DNA of 64,000 nucleotides from Mycolicibacterium crocinum (GTDB taxonomy: Bacteria > Actinomycetota > Actinomycetes > Mycobacteriales > Mycobacteriaceae): contig NZ_CP092362.2 in assembly GCF_022370635.2 (NCBI RefSeq), forward strand, positions 1,302,001 to 1,366,000, read 5' to 3'. Positions 21,745-30,575 of the stretch are shown here, in pieces. A program made the translations under genes and the position numbers. Positions within the stretch are counted from its first letter, which is position 1. Each line of letters starts with the position of its first letter. Below the pieces are notes generated by a model, which did not search any database, was not told where the DNA came from, and saw nothing but the letters and a program-made list of their open reading frames with translations.

Positions 21745-22937
21745 CGCTCCGCGCGCTGGTAGGCGGTGACCACGGCCGCTCCGCCGAGGCCGATGTTGTG
21801 CTGCAGCGCGGCGTTGACGTTGTCCACCTGACGCTTGTCGGCGGTGCCGCGCAGCTGCCAGGTCAACTCGGCGCACTGCGCCAGGCCGGTTGCGCCCAGC
21901 GGGTGGCCCTTGGAGATGAGCCCGCCCGACGGGTTCACCACCCAGCGTCCGCCGTAGGTGGTGTCGCCTGCGTCGATCAGCTTGGGCGCCTCGCCTTCTG
22001 CGCACAGACCCAGAGCTTCGTACAGCAACAGCTCGTTGGCCGAGAAGCAGTCGTGCAGCTCGATGACCTGGAAATCACTCGGCCCGAGGCCGGACTGGTC
22101 GTAAACCTGTTGAGCGGCTTGCACATTCATGTCGTAGCCGATGATGTTCTTGGCGCTGCCATCGAAGGTGGAAGCGAAATCGGTGGTCATCGCCTGCCCC
22201 ACGATCTCCACGGCCTGGCCGGCCAGGCCGTGCTTGTCGACGAACGCCTCACTGGCCACGATTGCCGCGCCGGAGCCGTCCGAGGTGGGCGAGCACTGCA
22301 GCTTGGTCAGCGGGTCGGAGATCATCTTCGCGCTCAAGATGTCGTCGAGGGTGTACTCCTCCTGGAACTGCGCGTACGGGTTGTTCACCGAATGCTTGTG
22401 GTTCTTGTAGCCGATCTTTGCAAAATGCTCGGCGGTGGTGCCGTACTTCTTCATGTGTTCGCGGCCGGCCGCACCGAACATCCACGGCGCCACCGGGAAC
22501 GTCATCGAGTCGGTCTCGTTCAAGGCGACGATGTGGCGCATCAGCGGCGACTCGCGGTCCTCGGCGCCACCGCCGAGGGAACCGGGCTGCATCTTCTCGA
22601 AGCCCAGCGCGATCGTGCAGTCGGCGAGTCCGCCGCGGATTGCCTGCGCCGCGAGGTAGAGCGCCGTCGAGCCGGTCGAACAGTTGTTGTTGACGTTGAC
22701 GATCGGGATGCCGGTCATGCCGAGCTCGTAGAGCGCGCGCTGCCCGGAGGTGGAGTCACCCGAGCAGTACCCGACGTAGCCCTGCTCCACCTCGGCGTAG
22801 TCGATGCCGGCGTCGGCGAGGGCCTTGGTGCCCGACTCGTTGGCCATCTGGGGGTAGTCCCAGCCTTCGCGACGGCCCGGCTTCTCGAACTTGGTCATTC
22901 CGACCCCGACGACGAAAACGCGCTGCTTGGACCCCAT
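21741..22937 (-). CDS. ltp1: Lipid-transfer/SCP-x-type thiolase (Ltp1-like)
   Basis: A 398-residue thiolase-superfamily protein of the lipid-transfer class. The active cysteine lies in [20 protein letters not shown] and the histidine motifs in [10 protein letters not shown] and [14 protein letters not shown]. The opening [23 protein letters not shown] is nearly the sequence I remember for M. tuberculosis Ltp1 (Rv2790c). Relatives cleave beta-keto or beta-hydroxy acyl-CoA chains of sterols and branched lipids, or are of unknown reaction. In M. tuberculosis ltp1 is elsewhere, so its place beside fadD14 differs. Confidence 0.88.
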
Positions 22938-23034
22938 GTGGTAGTTCCCTTCGGATTGTCCTTTTCCGGCAGCCTAACCGGCCCAAATCGTGGGGACCGA
23001 CGTTGGGAACACCCGGGGTCGAAAGTCCCTAGGG

Positions 23035-23048
23035 TTCAACCGGTTGAT
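23035..23048. promoter_or_regulatory. Palindrome between ltp1-like and PE-PPE genes
   Basis: A 12-base perfect palindrome TCAACCGGTTGA in the divergent intergenic region. With flanks it fits seven of the eight fixed bases of the KstR consensus TnnAACnnGTTnnA. It may be an operator for either gene. Confidence 0.35.
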
Positions 23049-23112
23049 TGGGCAGATTCGAGTTAGCTGCTCGAGGTGGCCAGCAGAGGCCACCAGCGAA
23101 GGGGGTCCCATC

Positions 23113-24213
23113 ATGGCCGACAACATGGTCAAGCGCACCGCGGCGCTTCTCGCAGGCGTCGCTGTCACTGCCACCGTCACGGCCTCCGTGGTCAGCCCAG
23201 TGCATCCCGCCACGGTGCTCACGTCGGACGTGGCGTTGACCACCACTGTGCTGGCCATGGGAGGGCTGGGTTATGAAGACGTCGACCCGGAACTCATCAA
23301 GAAGGTGCTTGGTGGCTACTTCGCCAACGCGGACAGCATCAAAGGCCTGCCGTGGCCGGGCGAGATGGCACCCTGGAACGGCGATCTGACGCTGGGCGAG
23401 TCGATGGCCGTGGGGTTGGTGAACATGGACGCCGCGATCCGCAGCACCCCGGGGCCCAAGATCGTCATGGGCGCCTCCGGCACGACGGTGGTCGTGGACG
23501 AGGAGATGCGGCGCCTGGCCAATGACCCGACCGCCCCGCCGGCCGACGAACTGTCGTTCGTCGTGATGGGCGACGCCAACCGCGGGATATTCAAGACATT
23601 CCAGGGAGTCAAGCTCCCGATTTTCGATTACACGCCCGTGGTCCCGGAGACCAAGTACGACGTCATGGTGATCAAGGGCGAATACGACGCGATCGGAGAC
23701 TGGCCCGACCGGTCGTGGAATCTCCTGGCCGATTTCAACGCACTGGCCGCCAGCGGGTTGCTCCAGCAGATCATCCCCGAAGAAATCGTGAAGCAATTCT
23801 CGCTGGAGAGTTGGGGTTCCGTGCACAAAGACGCGATGTTCGTCGACCCCTCGACAGTGCCTGCGAGGAACATCACCACCACCACGAATGCGTTGGGCGG
23901 GACCACGACCACCTACCTGATGCCGACCGCCGATCTGCCGTTGCTGCGCCCGCTCAAGGGAATGGGCTGGCCACAGCCCGTCATCGACGGTCTGACCGCG
24001 GTGTTACGGCCCATCGTCGACTCTGCCTACTACCGCAACGATCCCCATATCAACTGGCGGCCACCTCGGCCGGTCCCGGCCGCCACCGTCAACTCGACGG
24101 CGACCGCGTCGAGCAAGCGACCGGGAACCAAGGCCGTGGCCGCTAAGACAACGTCGGCGAAGCCGGCGGCGAAGACCCCCGGCAAGGCGGGCAGCGGGCG
24201 CCAGCCGCACTAA
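23113..24213 (+). CDS. PE-PPE-domain (alpha/beta hydrolase-like) exported protein
   Basis: A 366-residue protein with an N-terminal export signal (VKRTAALLAGVAVTATVTASVVSPVHPATV). Then comes the PE-PPE domain (PF08237-like) with LGGYFANADSIKGLPWPGEMAPWNGDLTLGESMAVG, a nucleophile-type VMGASGTTVV, FVVMGDANRG and YDAIGDWPDR. A low-complexity Lys/Ala/Thr/Pro tail (about residues 320-366) ends it. PE-PPE domains are serine hydrolase folds first noticed at the C-termini of PE and PPE proteins; this one has no PE or PPE module. It may act on envelope lipids (inference). GGGGG upstream supports the ATG. Confidence 0.8.
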   Translation: MADNMVKRTAALLAGVAVTATVTASVVSPVHPATVLTSDVALTTTVLAMGGLGYEDVDPELIKKVLGGYFANADSIKGLPWPGEMAPWNGDLTLGESMAVGLVNMDAAIRSTPGPKIVMGASGTTVVVDEEMRRLANDPTAPPADELSFVVMGDANRGIFKTFQGVKLPIFDYTPVVPETKYDVMVIKGEYDAIGDWPDRSWNLLADFNALAASGLLQQIIPEEIVKQFSLESWGSVHKDAMFVDPSTVPARNITTTTNALGGTTTTYLMPTADLPLLRPLKGMGWPQPVIDGLTAVLRPIVDSAYYRNDPHINWRPPRPVPAATVNSTATASSKRPGTKAVAAKTTSAKPAAKTPGKAGSGRQPH

Positions 24214-24256
24214 GAGCGCCCACCCCCGGTGCGAAGACCGCTACTGTAGACCCGCT

Positions 24257-24270
24257 TGGAACACGTTCTA
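24257..24270. promoter_or_regulatory. KstR-type operator
   Basis: TGGAACACGTTCTA matches the KstR consensus TnnAACnnGTTnnA at all eight fixed positions. It lies 21 bases before the start at 24292. KstR is the TetR-family repressor of sterol catabolism in mycobacteria. Confidence 0.7.
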
Positions 24271-24291
24271 GTTTTCCGCAGAGGGGCATCA

Positions 24292-25350
24292 ATGGCGTTG
24301 CGAGTCGTGCAGTGGGCAACCGGGTCGGTCGGGGTGGCTGCGATCAAGGGTGTGCTGGAACATCCCGAACTCGAACTGGTCGGGTGCTGGGTGCATTCCG
24401 AGGGCAAAGCGGGCAAGGACGTCGGCGAGATCGTCGGCACCGAGCCGCTGGGCGTGATCGCGACCAACAGCGGAGACGACATCCTCGCGCTGGATGCCGA
24501 TGCGGTGATCTATGCGCCGTTGTTGCCCAACGTGGAGGAGGTGACTGCGCTGCTGCGTTCGGGCAAGAACGTCGTCAGCCCGCTGGGCTGGTTCTACCCG
24601 AGTGAATCCGAGGCCGCCCCGCTGGAAGCCGCCGCCCGCGAGGGCAACGCCACCCTGCACGGCGCGGGCATCGGACCGGGAGCGGCCACCGAGCTGTTCC
24701 CACTGCTGATGTCGGTGATGTCCACCGGGGTGACCTATGTGCGCGCCGAAGAGTTCTCCGATCTGCGGACCTACGGCGCACCCGACGTGCTGCGGCACGT
24801 GATGGGCTTCGGCGGTACACCGGAAAGTGCGCTGACCGGACCCATGCAGAAATTGCTCAACGGCGGCTTCTTCCAATCGGTTCGGCTCATCGTCGACCGC
24901 CTGGGGTTCGCCGCCGAACCCTTGATCCGCACCTCGCAGGAAGTCGCGGTCGCCACCGCGCCCATCGACTCGCCGATCGGCGTGATCGAACCCGGTCAGG
25001 TCGCCGGCCGGCGCTTCCACTGGGATGCGGTGGTGACGAACACGGTCGTCGTGCGCATCACCGTCAACTGGTTCATGGGCGAGGAAAACCTCGATCCTGC
25101 ATGGTCTTTCGGGCCGGCCGGGGAGCGCTACGAAATGGAGGTGCGAGGCAACCCGAACACCTTCGTCACGGTGAAGGGCTGGCAGCCCGAAAGCGTCGAG
25201 GAAGGGCTGCTGAGCAACCCCGGGGTGGTGGCCACCGCCGCGCACTGCGTCAACAGCATTCCGGCGACGTGTGCCGCCGAGCCGGGCATCGCCACCTTCT
25301 TCGACCTGCCGTTGATCACCGGACGCGCGGCACCTCAGCTGGCCCGCTGA
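24292..25350 (+). CDS. Dihydrodipicolinate-reductase-like NAD(P)-binding protein (Rv1059 homologue)
   Basis: A 352-residue protein with an N-terminal Rossmann fold (RVVQWATGSVGVAAIKGVLEHPELELVG) and a C-terminal domain like that of dihydrodipicolinate reductase or amino-acid dehydrogenase relatives. These actinobacterial proteins occur beside lipid genes and do not make lysine; their substrate is unknown. Length matches Rv1059 (about 354). The ATG at 24292 follows GAGGGGC. The perfect KstR-type box in front suggests it is derepressed on sterols. The SRPBCC gene starts 14 bases downstream, forming an operon. Confidence 0.82.
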   Translation: MALRVVQWATGSVGVAAIKGVLEHPELELVGCWVHSEGKAGKDVGEIVGTEPLGVIATNSGDDILALDADAVIYAPLLPNVEEVTALLRSGKNVVSPLGWFYPSESEAAPLEAAAREGNATLHGAGIGPGAATELFPLLMSVMSTGVTYVRAEEFSDLRTYGAPDVLRHVMGFGGTPESALTGPMQKLLNGGFFQSVRLIVDRLGFAAEPLIRTSQEVAVATAPIDSPIGVIEPGQVAGRRFHWDAVVTNTVVVRITVNWFMGEENLDPAWSFGPAGERYEMEVRGNPNTFVTVKGWQPESVEEGLLSNPGVVATAAHCVNSIPATCAAEPGIATFFDLPLITGRAAPQLAR

Positions 25351-25364
25351 CTATCATTTTTGTT

Positions 25365-25838
25365 GTGGCCCATCCCGTCGTCGTCGAGCAGTCCCGCGCC
25401 ATTCCCGTCGCGGTGCCGGATGCGTTCGCCAAGACGCTGCCGATGCCGCTACCCACGTTGTTCCATCGCTGGTACGGACCGATCCCGCCGATCAAGGCCG
25501 TGCACGGCCAGACCGGCGACTGGTCGGCGGTGGGTCAAACCCGATCCATCGCCCTGACCGGAGGCGGCGGCATGCGGGAGACGCTGACCCGAGTGGATGC
25601 GCCGCATGCCTTCGGCTACACCCTCACCGACGTCAAGGGCGCGATGGCGCCGCTGATCGATCACGTCGAGGGACTCTGGAAGTTCGACGAGCACGGCACC
25701 GGCACCTTGGTGACGTGGCAGTGGACGTTGCACCCGAAGTCGGCGTTTACGGCCCTGGCGCTACCGGTGTTCGCCCGGATCTGGCGCGGCTATGCCAATC
25801 AAGCCCTGGCGACATTGTCCGATTATCTTTTGCGCTGA
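25365..25838 (+). CDS. SRPBCC-family (polyketide cyclase-like) protein (Rv1060 homologue)
   Basis: A 157-residue single-domain START/SRPBCC protein: VEQSRAIPVAVPDAFAKTLPMPL, then RSIALTGGGGMRETLTRVDAPHAFGYTLTD, and WQWTLHPKSAFTALALP with a C-terminal helix. The fold binds hydrophobic ligands in a deep cavity. The GTG at 25365 gives exactly the length I recall for Rv1060. It is 14 bases behind the Rv1059-like gene and so shares the KstR-type promoter; steroid or acyl ligand binding is inferred. Confidence 0.78.
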   Translation: MAHPVVVEQSRAIPVAVPDAFAKTLPMPLPTLFHRWYGPIPPIKAVHGQTGDWSAVGQTRSIALTGGGGMRETLTRVDAPHAFGYTLTDVKGAMAPLIDHVEGLWKFDEHGTGTLVTWQWTLHPKSAFTALALPVFARIWRGYANQALATLSDYLLR

Positions 25839-25935
25839 AGCGTTCTGGTGCTCTTCGCGATTCGCTCGCAGGCTGTCTGACCGTTCAGTCGAGTGTTAGG
25901 CTTCGCGGCACAGCCGCAGAGGAGAGTGCGACGAG

Positions 25936-26573
25936 ATGGCAGATCCCGCACCCGCGACCGAGAACAATGAGGCGCGGCGCACCCAAATGTTGCGCGCCGC
26001 AGCGGAGCTCATCTGCGAACGCGGCTTTTCGGAGACGAGGATCTCTGATGTCGCCAAACGGGCCGGCGTCAGCTCGGCGGTAGTCATCTGCCACTTCGGC
26101 ACCCGCGACCGGCTGCTCGTGGACGCACTGCGGTACGCGGAGGATTCCTTCTATGAGGCGGCTGGACGGATGCTGTCCGAGGTTCCGGCGGTGCGTGACC
26201 GGCTCTCTCTCTGCTGATCCGATGGACCTGTGTCGCCGAGGCCGAAGATGAGATTCCCGGTTACTGGGGTCTCTGGTTCGATCTGTGGGCGCAGGCATTT
26301 CGGCACGACGACGTCAAGGTCGGTCGAGCCCAGCTTGATGCGCGCTGGCGCCGGATGATCGTCGAGGCCGTGCAATCGGACGAACTGGGCCCGGACGACG
26401 CGAAGATGTTCGCGCTGGAGTTCGCGGCTCTGCTCGACGGCCTGTCGATCCAAGTGGCACTTGAGGATCCAGAAGTCGACTCCGACGTGGCCTACGAGAT
26501 TGCGATGCGGTTCGCCGAGCGAAAACTCAATCTGTCCGATGGCCTGACCGCCGACGTCACGGGCCACCGATAA
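25936..26573 (+). pseudogene. TetR-family regulator broken by a (CT)n frameshift
   Basis: The first frame (25936-26217) encodes a good TetR DNA-binding domain (RRTQMLRAAAELICERGFS, ISDVAKRAGVSSAVVICHFGTRDRLLVDALRYAE) but stops at RDRLSLC. The ligand-binding half continues in another frame, with LIRWTCVAEAEDEIPGYWGLWFDLW through to the stop at 26573. The switch falls in a CT dinucleotide run (26203-26212). Four CT units instead of five would restore one frame of about 211 residues (RDRLSLLIRW). This may be a real mutation, a reversible slip or a sequencing error. Confidence 0.82.
26203..26212. repeat. (CT)5 dinucleotide run at the frameshift
   Basis: Five CT units sit in the broken TetR gene. 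Removing one unit restores the frame. Confidence 0.9.
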
Positions 26574-28422
26574 CGCGCGTCGCAGGTTGGAATCCGCCCG
26601 CCACGGCAGTCACCGTAGCGCCGGGGATGAGTGGGATCGCCGCGACGCCTTCGTCGTTCGTCGTGGTCGTCACCGGGCCCACCGACACTGTCGCGCCACG
26701 CACCGGCCGCGCCTGGGAATCTTCAGGGATGGTGGCGGTGATCAAGACGCCGCCTCCTCCCGCGGGAAACGAGATCGACAGCGGTGGTTGCGACCGCGCG
26801 GGACAGTTCTTCTGAGTGGGTATGCCCGCCAACTTCACGCCGTTGATCACCGATTCCGCGCCGCCCAGGTAGGTGTTGTCCGGCCCGACGACAACCAGCC
26901 CGCGCAGATAGCCGTGGCGCGCCCCTCTACTGGTCAGGTTCGCACTCCATGTCGCGGTCAGCGGGGCAAGCACCACAAGAATCGTCTCGACACCGTCCAG
27001 GAACGTTGCCCCGTCGTCGGAGTAATTCGCATACGACACAGAGAATCTGCCGGATGCGTACGCGCCGAAGTAAGACAGCAGCGCCGTACCCGAGTACTTG
27101 CCCTTCAATAGCCGGACCGGCCGGATCCGACCCATCAACGGGTTGAAATCCTTGACGGGCACCGACCACTGGGCGATTTTCGCCGGATCCTGGTGTACCG
27201 GGTTTTGCGGGGCGGTCGGCGTCCGGGCGGGAAACTTGAGAATGCTTATCCGCGTTTGCTTTTCGGAGCTGCCGGGCCCGGGCTGCTCATTCACCAGGGC
27301 GCGGGTGGAATCGTCGAACCAGCTCCAGCCGCGGATGGTCCAAGCTGGGTCGATCACGATCGGTTGACCAGAGTAGCCGCCCTCCTGTTGCCCGATCGCG
27401 GTGTCCATCAACCAGGGTTCGTTCATGCAGCGCCGGTTGTTCCACAGGCTCACCCGGCCGATCTGGCCGAAGCTGGCGCTGTCGATCAGCGCGGGCCGCA
27501 CCAGCTGAGTGAACACCGTCATCCGGTTCAATCCACGCGCCGAACTGAAGTACGTCGTCCTGCCGTCGGGTGCGATCTCGCCGGCCTCGTTGTAGTCCAG
27601 GTCGCTGGTCAGTGGTCGTCGATCACCGGTCGCAGTGTCCAGCAACCAAATGTCGTAGTTCAAGCCGGTGCTCGTGGTTTGGTACTTCAGCGTCCGGCCG
27701 CCGCTGTTCCAACTCGCACCCTCGTAAAAGTGCGCCGCGTTCGCCAAGTCCTCGGCGTAGTCGGTCTTCTTGACCCACGACGGATTGAAGATGCGTTGGT
27801 CGGCCAGGACGTAATGGTCGCCGCTGAGTGTGAGCCGTGCGATGCTCATGCGGGTTCCCTCGATGGGATTGACCTCGTTCCAGGTGACGTATTCGCCGTA
27901 CCAGTCCGGCTTGGCTTCCCGGTTCTGACCGGTGAGAAGGCTGCCGCCGGCCGGGAATTGCACCTTCTTGCTGGTCTTGGTCTGGCAGTCGTAGATCGAG
28001 GGCGCGCATTCCAGAATCTGGTAGTCGATGTGACCGGCTCCGCCGCCCTGTTGCCCCGAGGTGTTGGCAAACCAGACTCGCTTGCTGTCGCCCAAGGCCT
28101 TGATCTTCGTCGCGTTCGTTGCGACGCCGCACGAGATGCATTGGTAATCGCCACCGTTGAGATTGGTGGTCGCAATCTGCGAATTGCCCGACACCATCAC
28201 CTCGACGACGAGGTGCTGGTCGTCAGGTGCGACGTCGGCGGAATCGACGGTGACTCCCGACGGCACCGAAAAGCTCAGTACTCGTTCGACTTCGAATGGT
28301 TCCAGTGACGGCGATGCAGCCGCCGACGCGACGGGCGGCACGGCGATCGCGCCCGCCGCGATCGTGGTGGTCACGACCAGAAACAGCGAGAGCAGCCTGC
28401 GGCGGGCTGAAGCGGCAAACAT
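26557..28422 (-). CDS. Large secreted protein with TolB-like propeller repeats, unknown function
   Basis: A 621-residue precursor. Signal peptide MFAASARRRLLSLFLVVTTTIAAGAIA with a VASAA cleavage region. The body has repeated propeller-type strands (DSADVAPDDQHLVVEV, YNEAGEIAPDGRTTYFSSARGLNRMTVF) like PD40/TolB blades. The last about 80 residues resemble a carboxypeptidase-regulatory or Ig-like fold (SFPAGGGGVLITATIP, RGATVSVGPVTTTTNDEGVAAIPLIPGATVTAVAGGF). A CISCG pair near residue 95 could form a disulphide. I do not recognise a named family. The 3' end overlaps the broken TetR gene by 17 bases. Confidence 0.6.
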   Translation of the reverse strand: MFAASARRRLLSLFLVVTTTIAAGAIAVPPVASAAASPSLEPFEVERVLSFSVPSGVTVDSADVAPDDQHLVVEVMVSGNSQIATTNLNGGDYQCISCGVATNATKIKALGDSKRVWFANTSGQQGGGAGHIDYQILECAPSIYDCQTKTSKKVQFPAGGSLLTGQNREAKPDWYGEYVTWNEVNPIEGTRMSIARLTLSGDHYVLADQRIFNPSWVKKTDYAEDLANAAHFYEGASWNSGGRTLKYQTTSTGLNYDIWLLDTATGDRRPLTSDLDYNEAGEIAPDGRTTYFSSARGLNRMTVFTQLVRPALIDSASFGQIGRVSLWNNRRCMNEPWLMDTAIGQQEGGYSGQPIVIDPAWTIRGWSWFDDSTRALVNEQPGPGSSEKQTRISILKFPARTPTAPQNPVHQDPAKIAQWSVPVKDFNPLMGRIRPVRLLKGKYSGTALLSYFGAYASGRFSVSYANYSDDGATFLDGVETILVVLAPLTATWSANLTSRGARHGYLRGLVVVGPDNTYLGGAESVINGVKLAGIPTQKNCPARSQPPLSISFPAGGGGVLITATIPEDSQARPVRGATVSVGPVTTTTNDEGVAAIPLIPGATVTAVAGGFQPATRVIGGP

Positions 28423-28459
28423 CAGGAAGTCTCGCCTTCGGATCGCTCGGTAATGTTAC

Positions 28460-28477
28460 ATACGGTATTGAACGTAT
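28460..28477. promoter_or_regulatory. Imperfect palindrome upstream of the large secreted-protein gene
   Basis: Outer arms ATACG and CGTAT pair perfectly, with one further pair inside (6 of 9 in all), 38 bases before the start at 28422. It resembles a TetR-type operator, and the nearest regulator gene is the broken TetR downstream. Confidence 0.35.
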
Positions 28478-28611
28478 CTAAACCGTTAATTCCGGGAGGC
28501 GCGCCGTAACAAGATTACCAACAGTGGTTTTGTGCGGTTCGTTTACCTACTCAGCAGAACGTAGTTACCTGCGAGTGGCGTGCCAGCCGGTTGCTGGCAG
28601 ACTCGCAGGCT

Positions 28612-29463
28612 GTGACGACCAAACGGGCCCTGATACTGGCCGGCGGTGGCATCGCCGGCATCGGCTGGGAGACCGGCGTTCTGCGGGGGATCGCCGACGA
28701 GTCGCCGGATACCGCGCGGGCACTGCTGAATTCCGATGTCCTGGTCGGGACGTCGGCCGGCTCCACCGTGGCCGCACAGATCAGCAGTTCGCTGTCGCTG
28801 GAGGAGCTCTTCGAACGCCAGACGGGCGACACGTCCTCGGAGATCGACTCCGGCGTCGACATCGAGGCGATCTCGGCGCTGTTCCTGACGGCGATGGCGC
28901 AACCCGGAGAGTTGACCGAGAAACTGCGGCGCATCGGCGCGATCGCCCTCGACACGCCCACTGTCGGCGAGCCGATCCGCAGACGGGTCATCAAACCGCG
29001 GCTGCCCGACCATCACTGGCCCGCACAAGATCTGCGAATCACGGCCATCGACACCGCAACTGGTGAGCTGGTGGTGTTCGATTCGTCGTCGGGGGTGGAT
29101 CTCGTCGACGCCGTGGCCGCCAGTTGTGCGGTGCCGGGCACCTGGCCGCCGGTGACGATCGGCGACCGGCGCTACATGGACGGCGGTGTGAGCAGTTCGG
29201 TCCATACCGGGGTGGCCGCGGACTGCGCGACGGCGGTGATCCTGGTGCCGGCAAGCGAATCGGCGCCGTCACCGTTCACCTACGGCACCGCAGCCGAGAT
29301 CGCCGCCTTCGGCGCCCGAACCTTTACCGTCTTCGCAGACGATGCGTCGCTGGCAGCCTTCGGACCGAATCCGCTTGACCCGCGCTGCCGAATTCCGTCG
29401 GCGCTGGCCGGACGCGAACAGGGTCGCCGGGTGGCGGCCGCCGTCACGGAGTTTCTGGCGTGA
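28612..29463 (+). CDS. Patatin-like phospholipase (Rv1062 homologue)
   Basis: A 283-residue patatin-domain protein: oxyanion loop LAGGGIAGIGWETGVLRG, nucleophile GTSAGS and the aspartate of the dyad in YMDGGVSSSV. Predicted to hydrolyse acyl esters of lipids in the cytosol or at the inner membrane; no signal peptide. The GTG at 28612 starts directly before TTKRALILAGGG; a TTG at 28591 is the alternative. It converges on a second patatin gene, with a 20-base 3' overlap. Length agrees with Rv1062. Confidence 0.88.
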   Translation: MTTKRALILAGGGIAGIGWETGVLRGIADESPDTARALLNSDVLVGTSAGSTVAAQISSSLSLEELFERQTGDTSSEIDSGVDIEAISALFLTAMAQPGELTEKLRRIGAIALDTPTVGEPIRRRVIKPRLPDHHWPAQDLRITAIDTATGELVVFDSSSGVDLVDAVAASCAVPGTWPPVTIGDRRYMDGGVSSSVHTGVAADCATAVILVPASESAPSPFTYGTAAEIAAFGARTFTVFADDASLAAFGPNPLDPRCRIPSALAGREQGRRVAAAVTEFLA

Positions 29464-30496
29464 TGATGATCTCCGGGCCGAGGTTGCGAAACCCGTCCAA
29501 GGCCTTCGTCGCCAGCTCGCGGCCGACCTGAATGACTTCGGCCGCGCGGTGGAATTCCAAACTGCGGCAAGCGGTTCGGGGTACCTCGATTAACAGGTCG
29601 GGTGGGTAGGCGGCCATCTGATGGCGGGCGAGCGCGGCCTGCGCGATATCGATCGTGCGGTTCATCACCGCGAAGCTGCCCAGCTTGGGGATCGCGGTTT
29701 CACGTGAGCTGTCGATCAGCTGCTCGGCGCTGTTCGGCTCGACGGTGTCGACCGCATCCTCTTCCGAACTCGTACCGAACCGGCTCAGCATCGAGCGAGC
29801 GGCGGGGGTGTCCAGAATCGAGCGCGCCGCGTTGGTGTCCAGCAGTCCAGATGTGCTGCGCAGCAGTCGGCTGAGCCATTCGGTGCTGGCCCGGGTCTCG
29901 GGATCCGCCGCGGTGTCCTGGTTGCTCTCGGGATCGGGTCCGGAGAGGCTGACCGCGATCGTGAAATCGGCGTTGACCGCCGCGATCGGCGCCATCGGCA
30001 GGGGATCGAGAATGCCGCCGTCGGCCAGCAGCCTGCCGTCGAGCACGTGCGGGGCGATGACGCCGGGGATGGCGATCGAGGCGCGGATCGCGGCGTCGAC
30101 CGCTCCGCGCTGAAGCCACACCGACTTACCCGCGATCAGGTCGGTGGCGACCGCGGTGTAGGGGATGGGCAGCTCTTCGATGGTGACCTCGCCGAGGATG
30201 TCTCGGACCGCGTCGAGGATCTTCTCGGCGCGAAGCACGCCGGCGGCGGTGATGGACGGATCGAGCAGTCGCAGCACGGCCCGCTGTGTCAAAGTCTGGG
30301 CCCATTCCGAGAATTCGTCGAGCGAGTCGGCGGCGTGCAGGCCGCCGACCAGGGCTCCCATCGAGGAGCCGGCGATACCGACAATTTCGTATCCGCGACT
30401 TTTCAGTTCGTTGATGACGCCGATGTGCGCGTAACCCCGCGCGCCGCCGCTGCCGAGCGATAGTGCGACTCGGCGGGTGGGGGATTGATCGGCCAT
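29444..30496 (-). CDS. Patatin-like phospholipase (Rv1063c homologue)
   Basis: A 350-residue patatin-family protein. Features: LSLGSGGARGYAHIGVI oxyanion loop, nucleophile GSSMG, dyad aspartate in LLADGGILDPLP. The C-terminal third beyond the domain (LLRSTSGLLDTNAARSILDTPAARSMLSRFGT) is family-specific and contains an internal LDTxAARSxL repeat. It is like the NTE/RssA type rather than the 28.6-kb patatin. Start at an ATG that follows no strong ribosome-binding site. Matches Rv1063c in size and position. Confidence 0.88.
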   Translation of the reverse strand: MADQSPTRRVALSLGSGGARGYAHIGVINELKSRGYEIVGIAGSSMGALVGGLHAADSLDEFSEWAQTLTQRAVLRLLDPSITAAGVLRAEKILDAVRDILGEVTIEELPIPYTAVATDLIAGKSVWLQRGAVDAAIRASIAIPGVIAPHVLDGRLLADGGILDPLPMAPIAAVNADFTIAVSLSGPDPESNQDTAADPETRASTEWLSRLLRSTSGLLDTNAARSILDTPAARSMLSRFGTSSEEDAVDTVEPNSAEQLIDSSRETAIPKLGSFAVMNRTIDIAQAALARHQMAAYPPDLLIEVPRTACRSLEFHRAAEVIQVGRELATKALDGFRNLGPEIIITPETP

Positions 30497-30521
30497 GGGT
30501 CCATTCTGCTCATCGCAAGCC

Positions 30522-30549
30522 GAAGGGCACCCCTTTCGGGGTGCCCTTC
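30522..30549 (-). terminator. Intrinsic terminator
   Basis: Perfect 12-bp arms GAAGGGCACCCC and GGGGTGCCCTTC around TTTC. It lies 26 bases past the stop of the small secreted-protein gene, in the 79-base gap before the patatin start. Confidence 0.85.
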
Positions 30550-30575
30550 TATGGTGCGCGTCACCGCGCCCGCGC

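Noticed and set aside
25839..25935. TetR autoregulatory operator near 25880
   Set aside because: The TGACCGTTCAGTC-like stretch has poor symmetry, so no site was called.
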